DNA of 64,000 nucleotides from CAYTBN01 sp964436045 (GCA_964436045.1 CAYTBN010000023.1:32983-96982), one strand, 5' to 3'. Shown: positions 54,701 to 63,190, numbered from the stretch's first letter. The notes: generated from the letters alone by a model not told the origin. Made by a program: numbers and translations.

Positions 54701-54972
54701 TCCGCTTCGGCGTCGGCGTCCGTTTCCAGCTGGTCTCGTTCGCCCAGATCCACGCTGGCTATCACGGCACCGGCATCTCCGCCGGTGTCGCGACCCACGA
54801 GGTGGCCATCGGCTCCACCTTTCGCGTCTGGAAGGGCCTGACCTTCGACGCTCGTTACCAGCTGCTCAGCCGCAACCTGAAGGTCACCAGCGGAGAGGGC
54901 AGGATGGAGAACGCCGCCCAGATCCGCGAACGCAGCCACGCATTCGTGATCGGTGCCGGCTGGTCTTTCTGA
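51706..54972 (+). CDS. Large exported Ig-domain protein with outer-membrane barrel
   Basis: 1088 residues; the start MNAWDRTARF has GGAGGAG six bases upstream, and an ATG six bases earlier is too close to that site. After a signal peptide (about 1-36, QQAAAQGA) come several invasin/filamin-like Ig domains (about 40-560, ITANGMPQILTFVVTDEYG, DQVLTNGTTSIVAMAVDRYG). A Thr/Glu/Pro tandem-repeat linker (about 651-718) and one more Ig domain (about 725-825) follow. The last 245 residues form a beta-barrel ending in AFVIGAGWSF, with a terminal Phe. Only one such molecule has both the surface Ig array and its own barrel here. Probably a surface adhesin or sensor anchored in the outer membrane. Confidence 0.8.
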   Translation: MNAWDRTARFPTGWRVWALPVIIAALLLPLQQAAAQGATISLGRPIEVDLVPPGIITANGMPQILTFVVTDEYGALAAEARFRGTSVDAGRLTEWTQLAAGLFTCIYTPPEKSQVRQVKLRAKVKVDTKSAEKDFDLALQPSGDARVAFEANPAELVLARDPFSALTFTITGMDGGPLDGRELAVAATVGTVQDVKGIGGGRYRALYFPPAGRIAPEVALLSVVDLANPERAVGFFSLPLVGNISWQVNAGMAGVNVTMDVSRQRFGPFPTDAAGNATVPILVPPGVSIASATVMMPDGTAMAPQAIDLRVPPFKRLTLAPTAPYLPGDGTAQIPIYAFVVDGNGHADASASPQIATDLGQVSAMESLGEGVYSATFTAPLAAATTPVTVTAGLPGSPQDVATVSFDLVSALPASMAFGSNPPSIASGNSTVSLSSAVTPLPGGSADHVFASFYGADGAVTGVASQGGGTFSGTYVGNFDRRTGLMAMADVPALQKPAHTVVAWAADDQVLTNGTTSIVAMAVDRYGLPVQGIALTASVLEGGGEVTGGGTTDGFGKTVFAFTAAPLAGLSLVGIQGAGGGFVCPIWQTTTSVAGFGFPLSGGETQAGALGRWASLVRRLALGGEVLAAVGLAPVTPGTTTPTDNPWGTPTEPATTPVEPATTPVEPATTPTEPVTTLVEPATTPTEPVTTLVEPATTPTEPVTTPVEPATTLTEPPPPIETASAIPARIEVIAVPQTLPRDGKSTASILVRVLDLQSQLVPGEAVAIQSSGGVLSDKIDNGDGSFHALLTAPRGGVDNQIAVTASRLSGELTAVTTVSLTAPVTATTGGTRVVTPPPSGDPGYRTGRAMLRYSIGGYIYQMTPEACADGVPCDTFPSIDIVDSDGAGMLPMPESIGVEAEVFPIKWVGASVRFDRYGYRTNYATTTEAGADSVFLDGMYHIIVGATGRLPLFEGGPVGPLDILADLGYHAQDVVVFRRAEDANGDNTWTWQNKWIHGIRFGVGVRFQLVSFAQIHAGYHGTGISAGVATHEVAIGSTFRVWKGLTFDARYQLLSRNLKVTSGEGRMENAAQIRERSHAFVIGAGWSF
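53655..53850 (+). repeat. In-frame 21/42-base tandem repeat
   Basis: Codes for EPATTPVEPATTPV and EPATTPTEPVTTLV units: a 7-residue core in 14-residue superunits, about nine cores in all. Nucleotide identity between copies is high, so the number of units is likely to vary between strains or be collapsed in assemblies. Confidence 0.8.
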
Positions 54973-55900
54973 GACCCGGCGACTCGTCGCCCCGATCCTG
55001 TCGCGGGCGGGGATCGTCGATCAGCGCGCCTACCTGTGGACCGCCAGCGAGCTGGAATGGCTCGCCCTCACCCTCGGTGTGACCCCCCGCCGCGATCCGG
55101 CGCGTCGCCCGCGCCTGCTGGATCTGGGCTGCGGCTGGGGAAGCCTGGGGATCGCCCTGGCTCGGCGCGTGGACGACCTGCGGGTCGAGGGCGTCGATCT
55201 GGATCCCGAGCTGCTCGCCGCGGGCCGCCTGATCGTGCAGGCTCTGGAGCTGCGCGACCGGGTGCACCTGCGGGAAGACGACCTGACGCAGCTCGACCGC
55301 GAAGCGCTGGTGAGCTTCGATGCGGTGACCTGTCAGGCGGTCCTGGTCCACCTCCCCCGGGCGGAAAGCTGGCTGTCGGGCCTGGTCGCCGGCCTCCAGG
55401 CGGGGACCGTGGTGGCGCTCGTCGAGGTGGATGCGCTGGCCCGCGCCCGGGGGATCCGCGATTCGGTCACGGACGACGATCCGGAGTACGCGGCCCTCCG
55501 ACGGGAGGTCGCGGCGGCGGTGGTCGAGGGCGCGCAACACGATCTGGGCGTAGATCGGCGCATCGGCGGCCGGCTGGGGGTGGTTCTTGGCGCGGTGAGC
55601 CTCGGGGAGATCCAGGGCGGTCCCGTCGCCTCGGACGCGCTGCTTCGGCCTCCCTACCGCGCTGACGATCCACGGGCGCTGTGGTTCGCCGATCGGCTCC
55701 GGTGTCGTCGGGGTGGGGACCCGGTCGAGCGCATGCTGGCCGTGGCTGGCGGGATGTCCGTGGATCGCTTCGACCGGTGGGAAGAGCGTCGCCGCCGCGC
55801 GGACGACCGCCGGCTGGGGCAGCTGAGCGCGGGGTGCTACGCCCGGGACGAGCGAGAGGGGACGTTCTGGGCTCGCGGGGTCGTCAATCCCGCTCGATGA
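54953..55900 (+). CDS. SAM-dependent methyltransferase
   Basis: 315 residues from GTG within the last codons of the barrel gene (20-base overlap). The class I SAM site is LLDLGCGWGSLGIALA (about 55-70), with an acidic residue at GVDLDPELL (about 80) and a DDLTQLD motif near 110. The C-terminal part is charged and helical without membrane segments. The methyl acceptor cannot be told; its overlap with the surface-protein gene is compatible with coexpression. Confidence 0.8.
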   Translation: MPAGLSETRRLVAPILSRAGIVDQRAYLWTASELEWLALTLGVTPRRDPARRPRLLDLGCGWGSLGIALARRVDDLRVEGVDLDPELLAAGRLIVQALELRDRVHLREDDLTQLDREALVSFDAVTCQAVLVHLPRAESWLSGLVAGLQAGTVVALVEVDALARARGIRDSVTDDDPEYAALRREVAAAVVEGAQHDLGVDRRIGGRLGVVLGAVSLGEIQGGPVASDALLRPPYRADDPRALWFADRLRCRRGGDPVERMLAVAGGMSVDRFDRWEERRRRADDRRLGQLSAGCYARDEREGTFWARGVVNPAR

Positions 55901-56636
55901 CGATCCGTTCGAGGAGCAGGTCCCGGTTGGGCCGGAAGCGGGCCATCTCGCCGACCGGCACAGCGGCGATGGCACGCACCACGTCCATGCCGTCGACGAC
56001 CTTGCCGAACACGGTGTGCTTGTTGTTCAGGTGGCGGGCCTCGTCGAGGGTGATGAAGAACTGACTGCCGTTGCTGTCAGGCCCCGAGTTGGCCATCCCC
56101 AACATCCCGGGGTCGCCGAACCACAGGTCATCGGTGAACTCGTCGGGGATCGTGTAACCGGGCGTGCCCGTGCCGTCGCTCCGGGGATCGCCGGTCTGGA
56201 TCACATGGTCCTCGATCACCCGGTGGAACAGCAGGTTCTGGTAGAGGGGCTCGCCGCTGCGCAGGGCGCCGGAGCGGGGATCCGACCAGTCGCGGGTCCC
56301 CTCCGCCAGCCCGACGAAGCTCGCCACCGTGCGTGGCGCCGAGGCCGGGTACAGCTCGACGCGGATATCCCCCATCGATGTCTGCAGCACCGCGAACAAC
56401 GGCGCGTCCGGTTCCAGCTTCACCTCGGCGAGGACCGACCGGACGGCCTTGCGTCCCACCTCTTGCTGGCAGGTGTCGAGCTCCCGCTCCAGCTCGTGGA
56501 CGTGATCCTCGGAGGCCTGCAGCTGGTCCTTGAGTTCGACCACGTCGGCGCGCAGATCGTTGCGCTCCTCGAGCAGGGTCGGCTGGCAGCCCCCCAGGGT
56601 GACGACGACGAGGGCGAGGATGTCGCGTGCACGCAT
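55884..56636 (-). CDS. Lipoprotein cyclophilin-type peptidyl-prolyl isomerase
   Basis: 250 residues. The start MRARDILALV removes a 20-residue non-signal extension; the lipobox is LGGC. A short coiled coil (about 22-60, LRADVVELKDQLQASEDHVHELERELD) links to a cyclophilin domain (about 75-250). Its motifs are VELYPASAPRTVASFVGLAEG, FHRVIEDHVIQTGDP, GMLGMANSGPDSNGSQFFIT and HTVFGKVVDGMDVV. The catalytic Arg (FHR) and QFF are present. It helps fold envelope proteins in the periplasm. The stop overlaps the methyltransferase end by 17 bases (convergent). Confidence 0.9.
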   Translation of the reverse strand: MRARDILALVVVTLGGCQPTLLEERNDLRADVVELKDQLQASEDHVHELERELDTCQQEVGRKAVRSVLAEVKLEPDAPLFAVLQTSMGDIRVELYPASAPRTVASFVGLAEGTRDWSDPRSGALRSGEPLYQNLLFHRVIEDHVIQTGDPRSDGTGTPGYTIPDEFTDDLWFGDPGMLGMANSGPDSNGSQFFITLDEARHLNNKHTVFGKVVDGMDVVRAIAAVPVGEMARFRPNRDLLLERIVIERD

Positions 56637-56728
56637 GGTCGGTCTGTGGTCCTCCCGCGGCCCTCTAGGTTCTGCTAGGCTGCCCCTCGATCGCAAGACC
56701 CGCTCCGCGCGGGAAGAGGAGTTCGAGC

Positions 56729-56995
56729 GTGAAGGGCTCTGTCGTTCAGGTGTTGCTGCGCACGCCCTTGTTCCGCGGCCGTTATGGCAGCGGACGCGAG
56801 CGGCCGCTGGACCATACGGTGGTCGAGGTGGTCGGTGAGGTGATCGAGGAGCGGTCCACGGGGCTGCACCTGCGGGTCACGGGGCTGGTCGACGACAAGG
56901 GGAACCCGGTGGCGGACCTGCCATTCGCGGAGATCGTCTTGCCTGTGAGCAAGATCGACCACCTGGTGCTGGTCGAGGGAGGGAAGCGAGGATGA
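56729..56995 (+). CDS. Small hypothetical protein
   Basis: 88 residues from GTG with GAGGAG upstream. Beta-rich (VVQVLLRTPLFRGRY, TVVEVVGEVIEERSTGLHLRVTGLVDD, AEIVLPVSKIDHLVLVEG), no signal peptide or helix; it looks like a small OB-like or barrel domain with a Lys/Arg end. The stop overlaps the next start as ATGA, so it is coupled to the lipoprotein gene. Confidence 0.6.
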   Translation: MKGSVVQVLLRTPLFRGRYGSGRERPLDHTVVEVVGEVIEERSTGLHLRVTGLVDDKGNPVADLPFAEIVLPVSKIDHLVLVEGGKRG

Positions 56996-57705
56996 AACGG
57001 AGCCCGAGTACCGTCGTCTTGCTGGCCGTGGGGCTGTGGATCGCGGCCTGCGGCAGCCGGGCGAACATCACCGGCGTGGTGCAGGACACCGAGGGCGTGC
57101 CCCTCGCCGAAGCGGCGGCCACCATCGAGGGCAGCACCGCCGTGGGCCTGGCGGACGGTACGGGCGCGTTCAAGGTCAGCTGGATCCCCGGCTCCTACCG
57201 GGTCGTGGTCGGCAAGAGCGGCTACCTGTCCCATACCGCCGACGTGGACACGACCGCCGTGACCGAGCTCGATCTGGGCACTGTCACGCTGCAGGCGACC
57301 CCGCCTGAGAAGGGGCTGTTCCTGTTCGCCGACGGGACGTTCACCGCCATCGGCCGGGCCCCCATCGAGAAGACAGCCCGCGGGCTGGATCGCAACTACT
57401 GCGCACCCGTCGGGGTCGGTGACCCGACCGTCGTGCCCGCGGGTGAGATCGCGTTCTTCGACTGGTCGCACCTGGACCGGCACCTGATCCGGCTGCAGGA
57501 CAAGGACGGCAAGGCCTGTGCCGGCATCTCGGCGGGCTCGCCACGCTACGAGACGGTCATCGACGACGACCTTCAGGAGAACGTCGAGACCCTGACCGAC
57601 GACATGAAGATGCGCCGGGTCAATCTGCCGCCCGGTGGATACGTCTACGCCGACTGGACCAACGGCTGGTTCAAGAGCGAGGGATCGTACTTCCAGGTCC
57701 AGTAG
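56992..57705 (+). CDS. Lipoprotein with carboxypeptidase-regulatory-like domain
   Basis: 237 residues. The signal ends in IAAC. Residues 24-100 form a CarboxypepD_reg-like Ig fold (NITGVVQDTEGVPLAEAAATIEG, SYRVVVGKSGYLSHTADVD), as found at the N-terminus of many TonB receptors. The rest is an unassigned beta domain ending FKSEGSYFQVQ. Start overlaps the small gene (ATGA). The 3' end overlaps the antisense end of the LptG-like gene by 61 bases. Confidence 0.7.
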   Translation: MKRSPSTVVLLAVGLWIAACGSRANITGVVQDTEGVPLAEAAATIEGSTAVGLADGTGAFKVSWIPGSYRVVVGKSGYLSHTADVDTTAVTELDLGTVTLQATPPEKGLFLFADGTFTAIGRAPIEKTARGLDRNYCAPVGVGDPTVVPAGEIAFFDWSHLDRHLIRLQDKDGKACAGISAGSPRYETVIDDDLQENVETLTDDMKMRRVNLPPGGYVYADWTNGWFKSEGSYFQVQ

Positions 57706-58727
57706 CAGGTCGCAGCCAGCAGCGCGGGCAACGACCAGGGCAGCCAGACCGGCCAGCCCAGGGCGGGTGCGAGGGCGCCCCCCAGCATCCCCAGCAAGGT
57801 GGCCGCCAGCGCGACGCCAACCCCGGCGCCCGCGGCCAGCGCCCGGCCGCGTGGTAACACGGCCGCCAGCAGGGCGACCCACAGCCAGGACAACCCCACC
57901 GTCAGCGGGTGGGCCAGCCGGGCGTGGAGGGTGAAGCGAGCCGGGGGCCGGGGGTCCGCCCACAAGGCTGACAGGTCGTGCTGGGCCAGCGGCAGCAGCC
58001 GCCGACGAATTCCACCGGGCGTCAGCCCCGTCAGCTCGAGCGGCACGCGTTCGACCACCCGCAGCGGTTCATCCGGGTCCGCGCTCACCAGCTGCCGGAT
58101 CGTGGCGCCCCCGGTCTCCCAGCCGTCGGCGCCAGCCACCAGATCGTCGGCGTCCACCCTGCGCACGAATACGCCATCGTCGCCGCGGCGTAGCCAGGTC
58201 ACGCCCCGCAGCCGATCCCCGGCTGGATCCACCTCCCGGGCGATCAGCACTCCGTCGGGCAACACCCACCAGCGGGGCCCGGCGCCTTCGCCCAGGCGGA
58301 CCTCGCCGCCCAGCACGGCGGTGGCCTCGACCCGGGCGGCGCCCTCGATGGCCGCGGGCAGCCCGTACCCCTCGTAGAGCACCAGTACGGCGGTGGCCGC
58401 GACTCCCAGCAGAGCGAACGGCATCCGCAGGGAGCGGTGTCCGGCGCCCAGCGCCCGCATGCCCTCCCACTCTCCCCGGTGGCGCAGAGTCGACACCGCC
58501 AACGCCGCCGCCAGACCGGCGGCCAGCGGCGCCAGCAGGTGGGCGACCGTACCCAGCCGCAGGCCCAGGTAGCGGGCTGCGTCGGCCGCGCCGATCTGGC
58601 GGCCGACCAGGGTCGACGCGCGCTCCAGTCCGTCCAGCGCCAGAGCCACCGCGGCCACCATCGCGCCGCACACCAGCGCCCAGCCGACGGCGTGGCGCGC
58701 CACGTACCCCGCCAGCCGCCCGCTCAT
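57645..58727 (-). CDS. LptG/YjgQ-family permease
   Basis: 360 residues; start MSGRLAGYVA overlaps the LptF-like stop as ATGA. Six transmembrane helices, three at each end (about 10-30, 55-80, 95-115; 285-305, 310-330, 335-355), flank a periplasmic beta-jellyroll (about 120-280). WEGMRALGAG is the short cytoplasmic loop motif of the family. LptF and LptG form the membrane part of the LPS exporter with the ATPase LptB. Which of the two copies is F and which G cannot be fixed by sequence here. Confidence 0.75.
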   Translation of the reverse strand: MSGRLAGYVARHAVGWALVCGAMVAAVALALDGLERASTLVGRQIGAADAARYLGLRLGTVAHLLAPLAAGLAAALAVSTLRHRGEWEGMRALGAGHRSLRMPFALLGVAATAVLVLYEGYGLPAAIEGAARVEATAVLGGEVRLGEGAGPRWWVLPDGVLIAREVDPAGDRLRGVTWLRRGDDGVFVRRVDADDLVAGADGWETGGATIRQLVSADPDEPLRVVERVPLELTGLTPGGIRRRLLPLAQHDLSALWADPRPPARFTLHARLAHPLTVGLSWLWVALLAAVLPRGRALAAGAGVGVALAATLLGMLGGALAPALGWPVWLPWSLPALLAATCYWTWKYDPSLLNQPLVQSA

Positions 58728-59785
58728 CGCGACCACCTCCAGACCCAGCCGGCGGCCGCGGCCACGGCGACGCCCGCGGCACCGAGGTAGGCGGCGGTCA
58801 CGGGCGACCAGTGGAACTCGCGAAGCGCGTGATCCGACAGGCGCAGCAAGAGGTAGTAGCCGAGGCCGAGCCCGAGGGCGAGCAGCACACCGCGGGCCGC
58901 GCCGTAGCCCTCCCGGGATCGACCCAGGGGCCAGGCCAGCAGAACCAGCAGGGGGACCGCGAGGGCGGTGGCGACGCGGCGGTGAAGGGCGAGCTGATGG
59001 AAGCGGACCTCCTGGCCGGCGTCGCGTCGCGTCCGGATGACCTCCACCAGCGCCCCCGGCATCAACTCGAACGGCTCCCGTGCTCGCGTGCTGACCAGGC
59101 GCAGGGGCATGGACGTCGTCAGCGAGCCGAAGCGGGCCCGGACGTAGCCATCGGGCAGCCGCAGGTGACTCTCCCCGCCCAGCAGCTCGATCTCGACGGT
59201 GCCGTCGCCGAGGCTCACCCGGCCCCGCGGAGCCACCACCAGCTCGTCGCCGTCCGCCCGCCATAACAACACGTCGATCAGTACCCCCCCCGCCTCGACC
59301 GCGGCGGCGCCCAGCACCTCGCGATCGCTGGCCAGCACCAGTGGTCCCTCGCGGGGTCGCAGGTCAGGGCCGCTGAGTTGGGCCAGTGTGTGGCGCGCCC
59401 GATGGCGCCCCCAGGGCTCGCCATAGGCTCCTGCTACCCAGGTCAGCACGCCCGCGAGCAGCCCCAGTGCGACGGTGGGTGCCGCGAGTTGCCAGGGGCG
59501 GGCACCGAGGGCCCGGGCGGCGTCCACCGCTCCATCGGACTCCAGTCGCGCCACTCCGGCCACCGCACCGGCGAAGACCGCCAGCGGGAGGGCGGCGGAC
59601 AGCAGGGGAACCAGCAGCGCCAGCAGCAGAGTGGGCCAGCTGTCCGCTGGCAAGCTGGCCACCAACGGGTCACTCCCGAGCCTGGCGGCGACGCCGATCA
59701 CCGCCAAACCCAACACCGCCGCCGCGGCCACCGCGGTCGGAGTGAACAGCGCGCGCAGGATCAGGGTGGTGAGGCGGCGGGACAC
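58724..59785 (-). CDS. LptF/YjgP-family permease
   Basis: 353 residues. The same six-helix plus periplasmic jellyroll plan: LTTLILRALFTPTAVAAAAVLGLAVIG at the N-terminus, PLLSAALPLAVFAGAVAGVARLESDGAVDAARALGA with the family loop, jellyroll (about 120-250, LGDGTVEIELLGGESHLRL) and three C-terminal helices. Coupled by ATGA to the second permease, so the pair should form the LptFG heterodimer. The divergent CarD gene begins 180 bases away. Confidence 0.75.
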   Translation of the reverse strand: MSRRLTTLILRALFTPTAVAAAAVLGLAVIGVAARLGSDPLVASLPADSWPTLLLALLVPLLSAALPLAVFAGAVAGVARLESDGAVDAARALGARPWQLAAPTVALGLLAGVLTWVAGAYGEPWGRHRARHTLAQLSGPDLRPREGPLVLASDREVLGAAAVEAGGVLIDVLLWRADGDELVVAPRGRVSLGDGTVEIELLGGESHLRLPDGYVRARFGSLTTSMPLRLVSTRAREPFELMPGALVEVIRTRRDAGQEVRFHQLALHRRVATALAVPLLVLLAWPLGRSREGYGAARGVLLALGLGLGYYLLLRLSDHALREFHWSPVTAAYLGAAGVAVAAAAGWVWRWSR

Positions 59786-59967
59786 GCAATGACTGTACCG
59801 GTCTGGGCCCGCTGCCCGCCAGCGTCAGGGGCCACCGTGGCGGAAAGCCGACCGTGTCTTCGGTGGCTAGCTAGTCAGGGGGCCGGGCCGGTGGTAAAAT
59901 CACGGGTCGGTTGAGGGATCTGAGACAGACTGTCTTCCGATCGCGGAGGGTGGGGAAGAAACAAAGT

Positions 59968-60462
59968 ATGGCTTTCAAGATCGGCGACAAGGCCGTCTAC
60001 CCCGCCCACGGTGTTGGCGTCATCGAGGGCATCGAGACCCGGGAAATCGCCGGGACCAAGCAGGCATTCTACGTTCTCAAGATCATGGAGAACGGGATGA
60101 CGATCATGGTCCCGGTGACCAACGCAGACAACATCGGGATGCGTGAGGTCCTCGACGCGAGCAAGGTCGAGCAGGTCTACGAGATCCTGCGGGAGCGGGA
60201 CGTCACCCTCGACTCCCAGACCTGGAACCGCCGCTACCGCGAGTACATGGGCAAGATCAAGACGGGCTCGGTGTTCGAGGTGGCCAAGGTGTTGCGCGAC
60301 CTGAGCATCCTCAAGACCCAGAAGAGCTTGAGCTTCGGCGAGCGGAAGATGTTCGACATCGCCAAGAGCTTGCTGGTCAAGGAGCTCGCGGTCTCCCTCG
60401 ACGAGCCCGAGGGGTCCACCGAGGACCGTGTCAACGAGCTCTTCGGTGAACCCGCCGAGTAG
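59968..60462 (+). CDS. carD: CarD/CdnL-family transcription regulator
   Basis: 164 residues; start MAFKIGDKAVYPAHGVG, chosen by family match (the frame extends to 59911). The Tudor-like RNA-polymerase-binding domain occupies about 1-60 (VYPAHGVGVIEGIETREIAG, YVLKIMENGMTIMVPV, NADNIGMREV). The helical C-terminal domain (about 70-160) holds WNRRYREYMGKIKTGSVFEVAKVLRDL and LSFGERKMFDIAKSLLVKELA. CarD/CdnL binds the RNAP beta subunit and stabilises open complexes at rRNA and other promoters. A TAAAAT -10-like site lies at 59895-59900. Confidence 0.95.
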   Translation: MAFKIGDKAVYPAHGVGVIEGIETREIAGTKQAFYVLKIMENGMTIMVPVTNADNIGMREVLDASKVEQVYEILRERDVTLDSQTWNRRYREYMGKIKTGSVFEVAKVLRDLSILKTQKSLSFGERKMFDIAKSLLVKELAVSLDEPEGSTEDRVNELFGEPAE

Positions 60463-60467
60463 CTGCG

Positions 60468-60513
60468 TACTCCTACTCCTGTTCCCGCTCCTACTCCTAC
60501 TCCTGCTCCTGCC
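60468..60513 (+). repeat. CTCCTACTCCTG short tandem repeat
   Basis: Immediately after the carD stop (60462) there are about four imperfect 12-base copies of a CTCCTACTCCTG/CTCCTGCTCCTG unit. It is pyrimidine-pure on this strand; a simple repeat, possibly unstable. Confidence 0.7.
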
Positions 60514-60597
60514 CTGGCACGTGTCCGGTCTCCGCAGGCGGAGGTCCGGCCTGATGTCGTGAACAGGGGATGTGGATGAACGGGGAAGCGGGGGGGA

Positions 60598-61662
60598 TCA
60601 GCCGCCAGCGGGCGCTTCGGCGGCCTCGCCTTCGGCGGCCTCGGACTCCTGGGGCTCGGTCTCGACGAGGTGACAGACCGCGTCGATGATCTCGTCCTTG
60701 CCGCCACAGACCTTGTGGCGGTGGATCTCGATGAACTCCTTCTCCTCCAGCGCCTCGTGGGTCATCTGGAAGGCCCAGTAGGTCGCCCGATCACCCGGGG
60801 TCACCGCGACGTTCTGCGCCGATTCCAGCGGCAGATCGTCGAAGTAGGCATCCAGGTAGTAAGTGCATCCCTCGGGAGCGTTCTTGGTGGTCAGCGCGAT
60901 GTCGATGTACATCCAGTTGACCGGCGTGCCCACCGGCACGCGGGCGCCCTGGGCGCTGTAGGGGTAGGGCTGGTCGCGGGTGGGATCCGGCTCCGCCTTC
61001 TCCCACGGGATCAGCTCGCCCTGGCGGTTCATCTCCGGCTTGTCCCGGTTGTAGGCCTGCGGGCAGTCGACCATCGAGTAGGCGTCCTCGTCCGACTCCA
61101 CGTAGGAGCTCTGGCCGCCCATGTTGAAGTCCTCGGTCCGCTTTCCCTCCACGAAGGTCGCGTACATGTCGCTGATCTTCAGCCGGCAGCGCTTCTCGTC
61201 CACGCGGATGTAGAGCATCCCATCGAGCTTCCAGCCCAGGTTCTTGTTCTCCTTCTTCCGCTTCTCGAGCTCCTCGGCGTTGAACTCGTAGAGGGCCGCC
61301 AGGTCAGCGAAGTAATACGCTTCCTTGTCGCCCGTCGCGGTCTCGCGGACCTCCTTGAGCTCGTAGTCGAACTTCTGGGTCAGCGGGAGGTGGGGGAAGA
61401 TCCGGCCGCCGGTGGAGATGGCCTTCTTCTTGCCGCCGTCGTCGAAGAATTTGATCCGGAAGTCCTTGTCCAGGAATTCTCCCCGTTCGGGGGAGGCCTT
61501 CTGGGCGATGAACATCCCTTCGAGGTTCTCCAGGTCCAGGTCGCAGGTCGCCACCGGTTCGACACCGATGGTAGTCCGCGACTCACAGCCCGCAAGGACC
61601 GCGCCCAGGGCGACGGTCGCGAGGACCACCAGAGTCAGCTTGGGGTTCCGCAGCATGGACAT
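60598..61662 (-). CDS. Lipoprotein of unknown function
   Basis: 354 residues. The signal ends in LAGC; AGAGGGGAG precedes the ATG and a second Met follows two codons on. The mature protein is hydrophilic, with a Lys/Glu-rich helix (EFNAEELEKRKKENKNLGWKL), aromatic beta stretches (VNWMYIDIALTTKNAPEGCTYYLDAYFDDL) and an Ala/Glu-rich tail. A few scattered cysteines. I recognise no family. Confidence 0.7.
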   Translation of the reverse strand: MSMLRNPKLTLVVLATVALGAVLAGCESRTTIGVEPVATCDLDLENLEGMFIAQKASPERGEFLDKDFRIKFFDDGGKKKAISTGGRIFPHLPLTQKFDYELKEVRETATGDKEAYYFADLAALYEFNAEELEKRKKENKNLGWKLDGMLYIRVDEKRCRLKISDMYATFVEGKRTEDFNMGGQSSYVESDEDAYSMVDCPQAYNRDKPEMNRQGELIPWEKAEPDPTRDQPYPYSAQGARVPVGTPVNWMYIDIALTTKNAPEGCTYYLDAYFDDLPLESAQNVAVTPGDRATYWAFQMTHEALEEKEFIEIHRHKVCGGKDEIIDAVCHLVETEPQESEAAEGEAAEAPAGG

Positions 61663-61762
61663 GTTCTCCCCTCTTTGCCTTGCAAAAGAGGCCAGACCCT
61701 ACCAGAAGCGAAGTCCGGCGAGCAAGGCGCATGCGCCCGGGAGCGTGCGTGCGTGCGTGAGC

Positions 61763-61791
61763 TTGACAGGCGCGTCCCGCCCCCCTGGAAT
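61763..61791 (+). promoter_or_regulatory. Promoter of rph-rdgB
   Basis: TTGACA (61763-61768) and TGGAAT (61786-61791) with a 17-base spacer; the first gene starts about 32 bases downstream of the -10. A GTGCGTGC tetranucleotide run (61745-61759) lies just upstream. Confidence 0.55.
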
Positions 61792-61822
61792 GGGCGCCAT
61801 TCGAACCGGGAGGTACGACGAC

Positions 61823-62575
61823 ATGCGAGCGGATGGACGAGCAGTGGACCAGATGCGCAATGTGGGCTTCCAGCGGGGATTCATCGGCAACGCCGCCGGT
61901 TCCGTGCTGGTGGAGATGGGCAACACCCGGGTGATCTGCACGGCCAGCGTCGAGGAGTTCGTGCCTCGCTGGATGGCCCGCCAGGGCCGGGGCTGGGTCA
62001 CCGCCGAATACGGCATGTTGCCCGCGGCGACCAACACGCGCAGCTCGCGGGAGGCCAAGCGCGGCAAGCAGTCGGGGCGAACCATGGAGATCCAGCGACT
62101 GGTGGGCCGCGCCCTGCGGTCGGTGGTGCACATGCCTGCCCTCGGCGAGCGGACGATTTACCTGGATTGTGACGTGATCGAGGCCGACGGCGGCACTCGC
62201 ACGGCGTCGATCACCGGGGCGTTCGTCGCGATGGTCGAGGCGATGGTGAAGCTCAAGGCTGCCGGCTGTTTTCCCGAGTTGCCGCTGTATGACACGGTCT
62301 CGGCCATCAGCTGCGGCGTGGTGGCAGGCGAGTCCGTCCTGGACCTTCCCTACCCGGAGGACTCGTCAGCCGAGGTCGACATGAACTTCGTGATCACCGG
62401 CGGCGAGGACCTCGTCGAGGTCCAGGGCACGGCCGAGGGCGCGCCTTTCTCGCGGGCGACCATGGACCGGCTGACCGATCTGGCGGTCAAGGGCTGCGGT
62501 GAGCTGGCGTCACGGCAACGTGAGCTGTTCCCGGAGCTGGACTTCGATTCCATCCGGACCGCTTGGGCGCGATAG
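61823..62575 (+). CDS. rph: Ribonuclease PH
   Basis: 250 residues; the start MRADGRAVDQMRNV has GGGAGGT eight bases upstream, while the frame runs on to 61412. RNase PH is a phosphorolytic 3' exonuclease that trims tRNA 3' ends. Family motifs: GNTRVICTASVEEFVPRW, GWVTAEYGMLPAATNTRSSREA, GRTMEIQRLVGRALRSVV, TIYLDCDVIEADGGTRTASITGA and DLPYPEDSSAEVDMNFVIT. Followed without gap by rdgB. Confidence 0.95.
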   Translation: MRADGRAVDQMRNVGFQRGFIGNAAGSVLVEMGNTRVICTASVEEFVPRWMARQGRGWVTAEYGMLPAATNTRSSREAKRGKQSGRTMEIQRLVGRALRSVVHMPALGERTIYLDCDVIEADGGTRTASITGAFVAMVEAMVKLKAAGCFPELPLYDTVSAISCGVVAGESVLDLPYPEDSSAEVDMNFVITGGEDLVEVQGTAEGAPFSRATMDRLTDLAVKGCGELASRQRELFPELDFDSIRTAWAR

Positions 62576-63190
62576 ATGCGAGTCGTCTTCGGTACCCGGA
62601 ACCGGGGCAAGGTGGCGGAGTTGAGCCTGCTGCTGGAGCCCTACGGCGTGGAGGTGCTCTCCCTGCACGACGTCCCCGACGTCCCCGACGTGGTCGAGGA
62701 CGGCGAGACCTTCACCGACAACGCGCTCAAGAAGGCGCGGCACATGGTCGATCAGCTCGGTCTGCTGGGGTTGGCGGACGACTCGGGGCTGGAGGTGGAC
62801 GCCCTCGACGGGCGGCCCGGCGTGCATTCGGCGCGCTACGGCGGGGCGGGGATGTCGGCCGTGGACAAGAACCAGCGATTGCTGGGCGAGCTGACCGATG
62901 TGGCCGACGAACGCCGTACCGCGCGGTTCGTGTGCGTGCTGGCGGCGGTCCCGCTCGACGGCGGCCTACCGAGGGTGGCTGAGGGCGCCTGCGAGGGGCG
63001 GATACTGCGCGCGCCACGGGGGGACGGTGGGTTTGGTTACGATCCTATCTTCGCTGTGGACGAGCGCCCCGGTCGGGCGATGGCCGAGCTGGATCCGCAC
63101 GACAAGAACCGTGTATCCCACCGCGGCCGCGCCATGCGAGCCCTGCTCCCGGATCTGCTGGAGTTACTTGGGGTCGACCCCACGACCTGA
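62576..63190 (+). CDS. rdgB: XTP/dITP diphosphatase (Ham1/RdgB)
   Basis: 204 residues. It removes XTP, dITP and ITP from the nucleotide pool. The ATG follows the rph stop directly. Motifs: TRNRGKVAEL at the N-terminus, DGETFTDNALKKARH (about 43-57), ADDSGLEVDALDGRPGVHSARYGG and the C-terminal GGFGYDPIFAVDE with ELDPHDKNRVSHRGRAM. The rph-rdgB pair is common and probably one transcription unit. Confidence 0.95.
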   Translation: MRVVFGTRNRGKVAELSLLLEPYGVEVLSLHDVPDVPDVVEDGETFTDNALKKARHMVDQLGLLGLADDSGLEVDALDGRPGVHSARYGGAGMSAVDKNQRLLGELTDVADERRTARFVCVLAAVPLDGGLPRVAEGACEGRILRAPRGDGGFGYDPIFAVDERPGRAMAELDPHDKNRVSHRGRAMRALLPDLLELLGVDPTT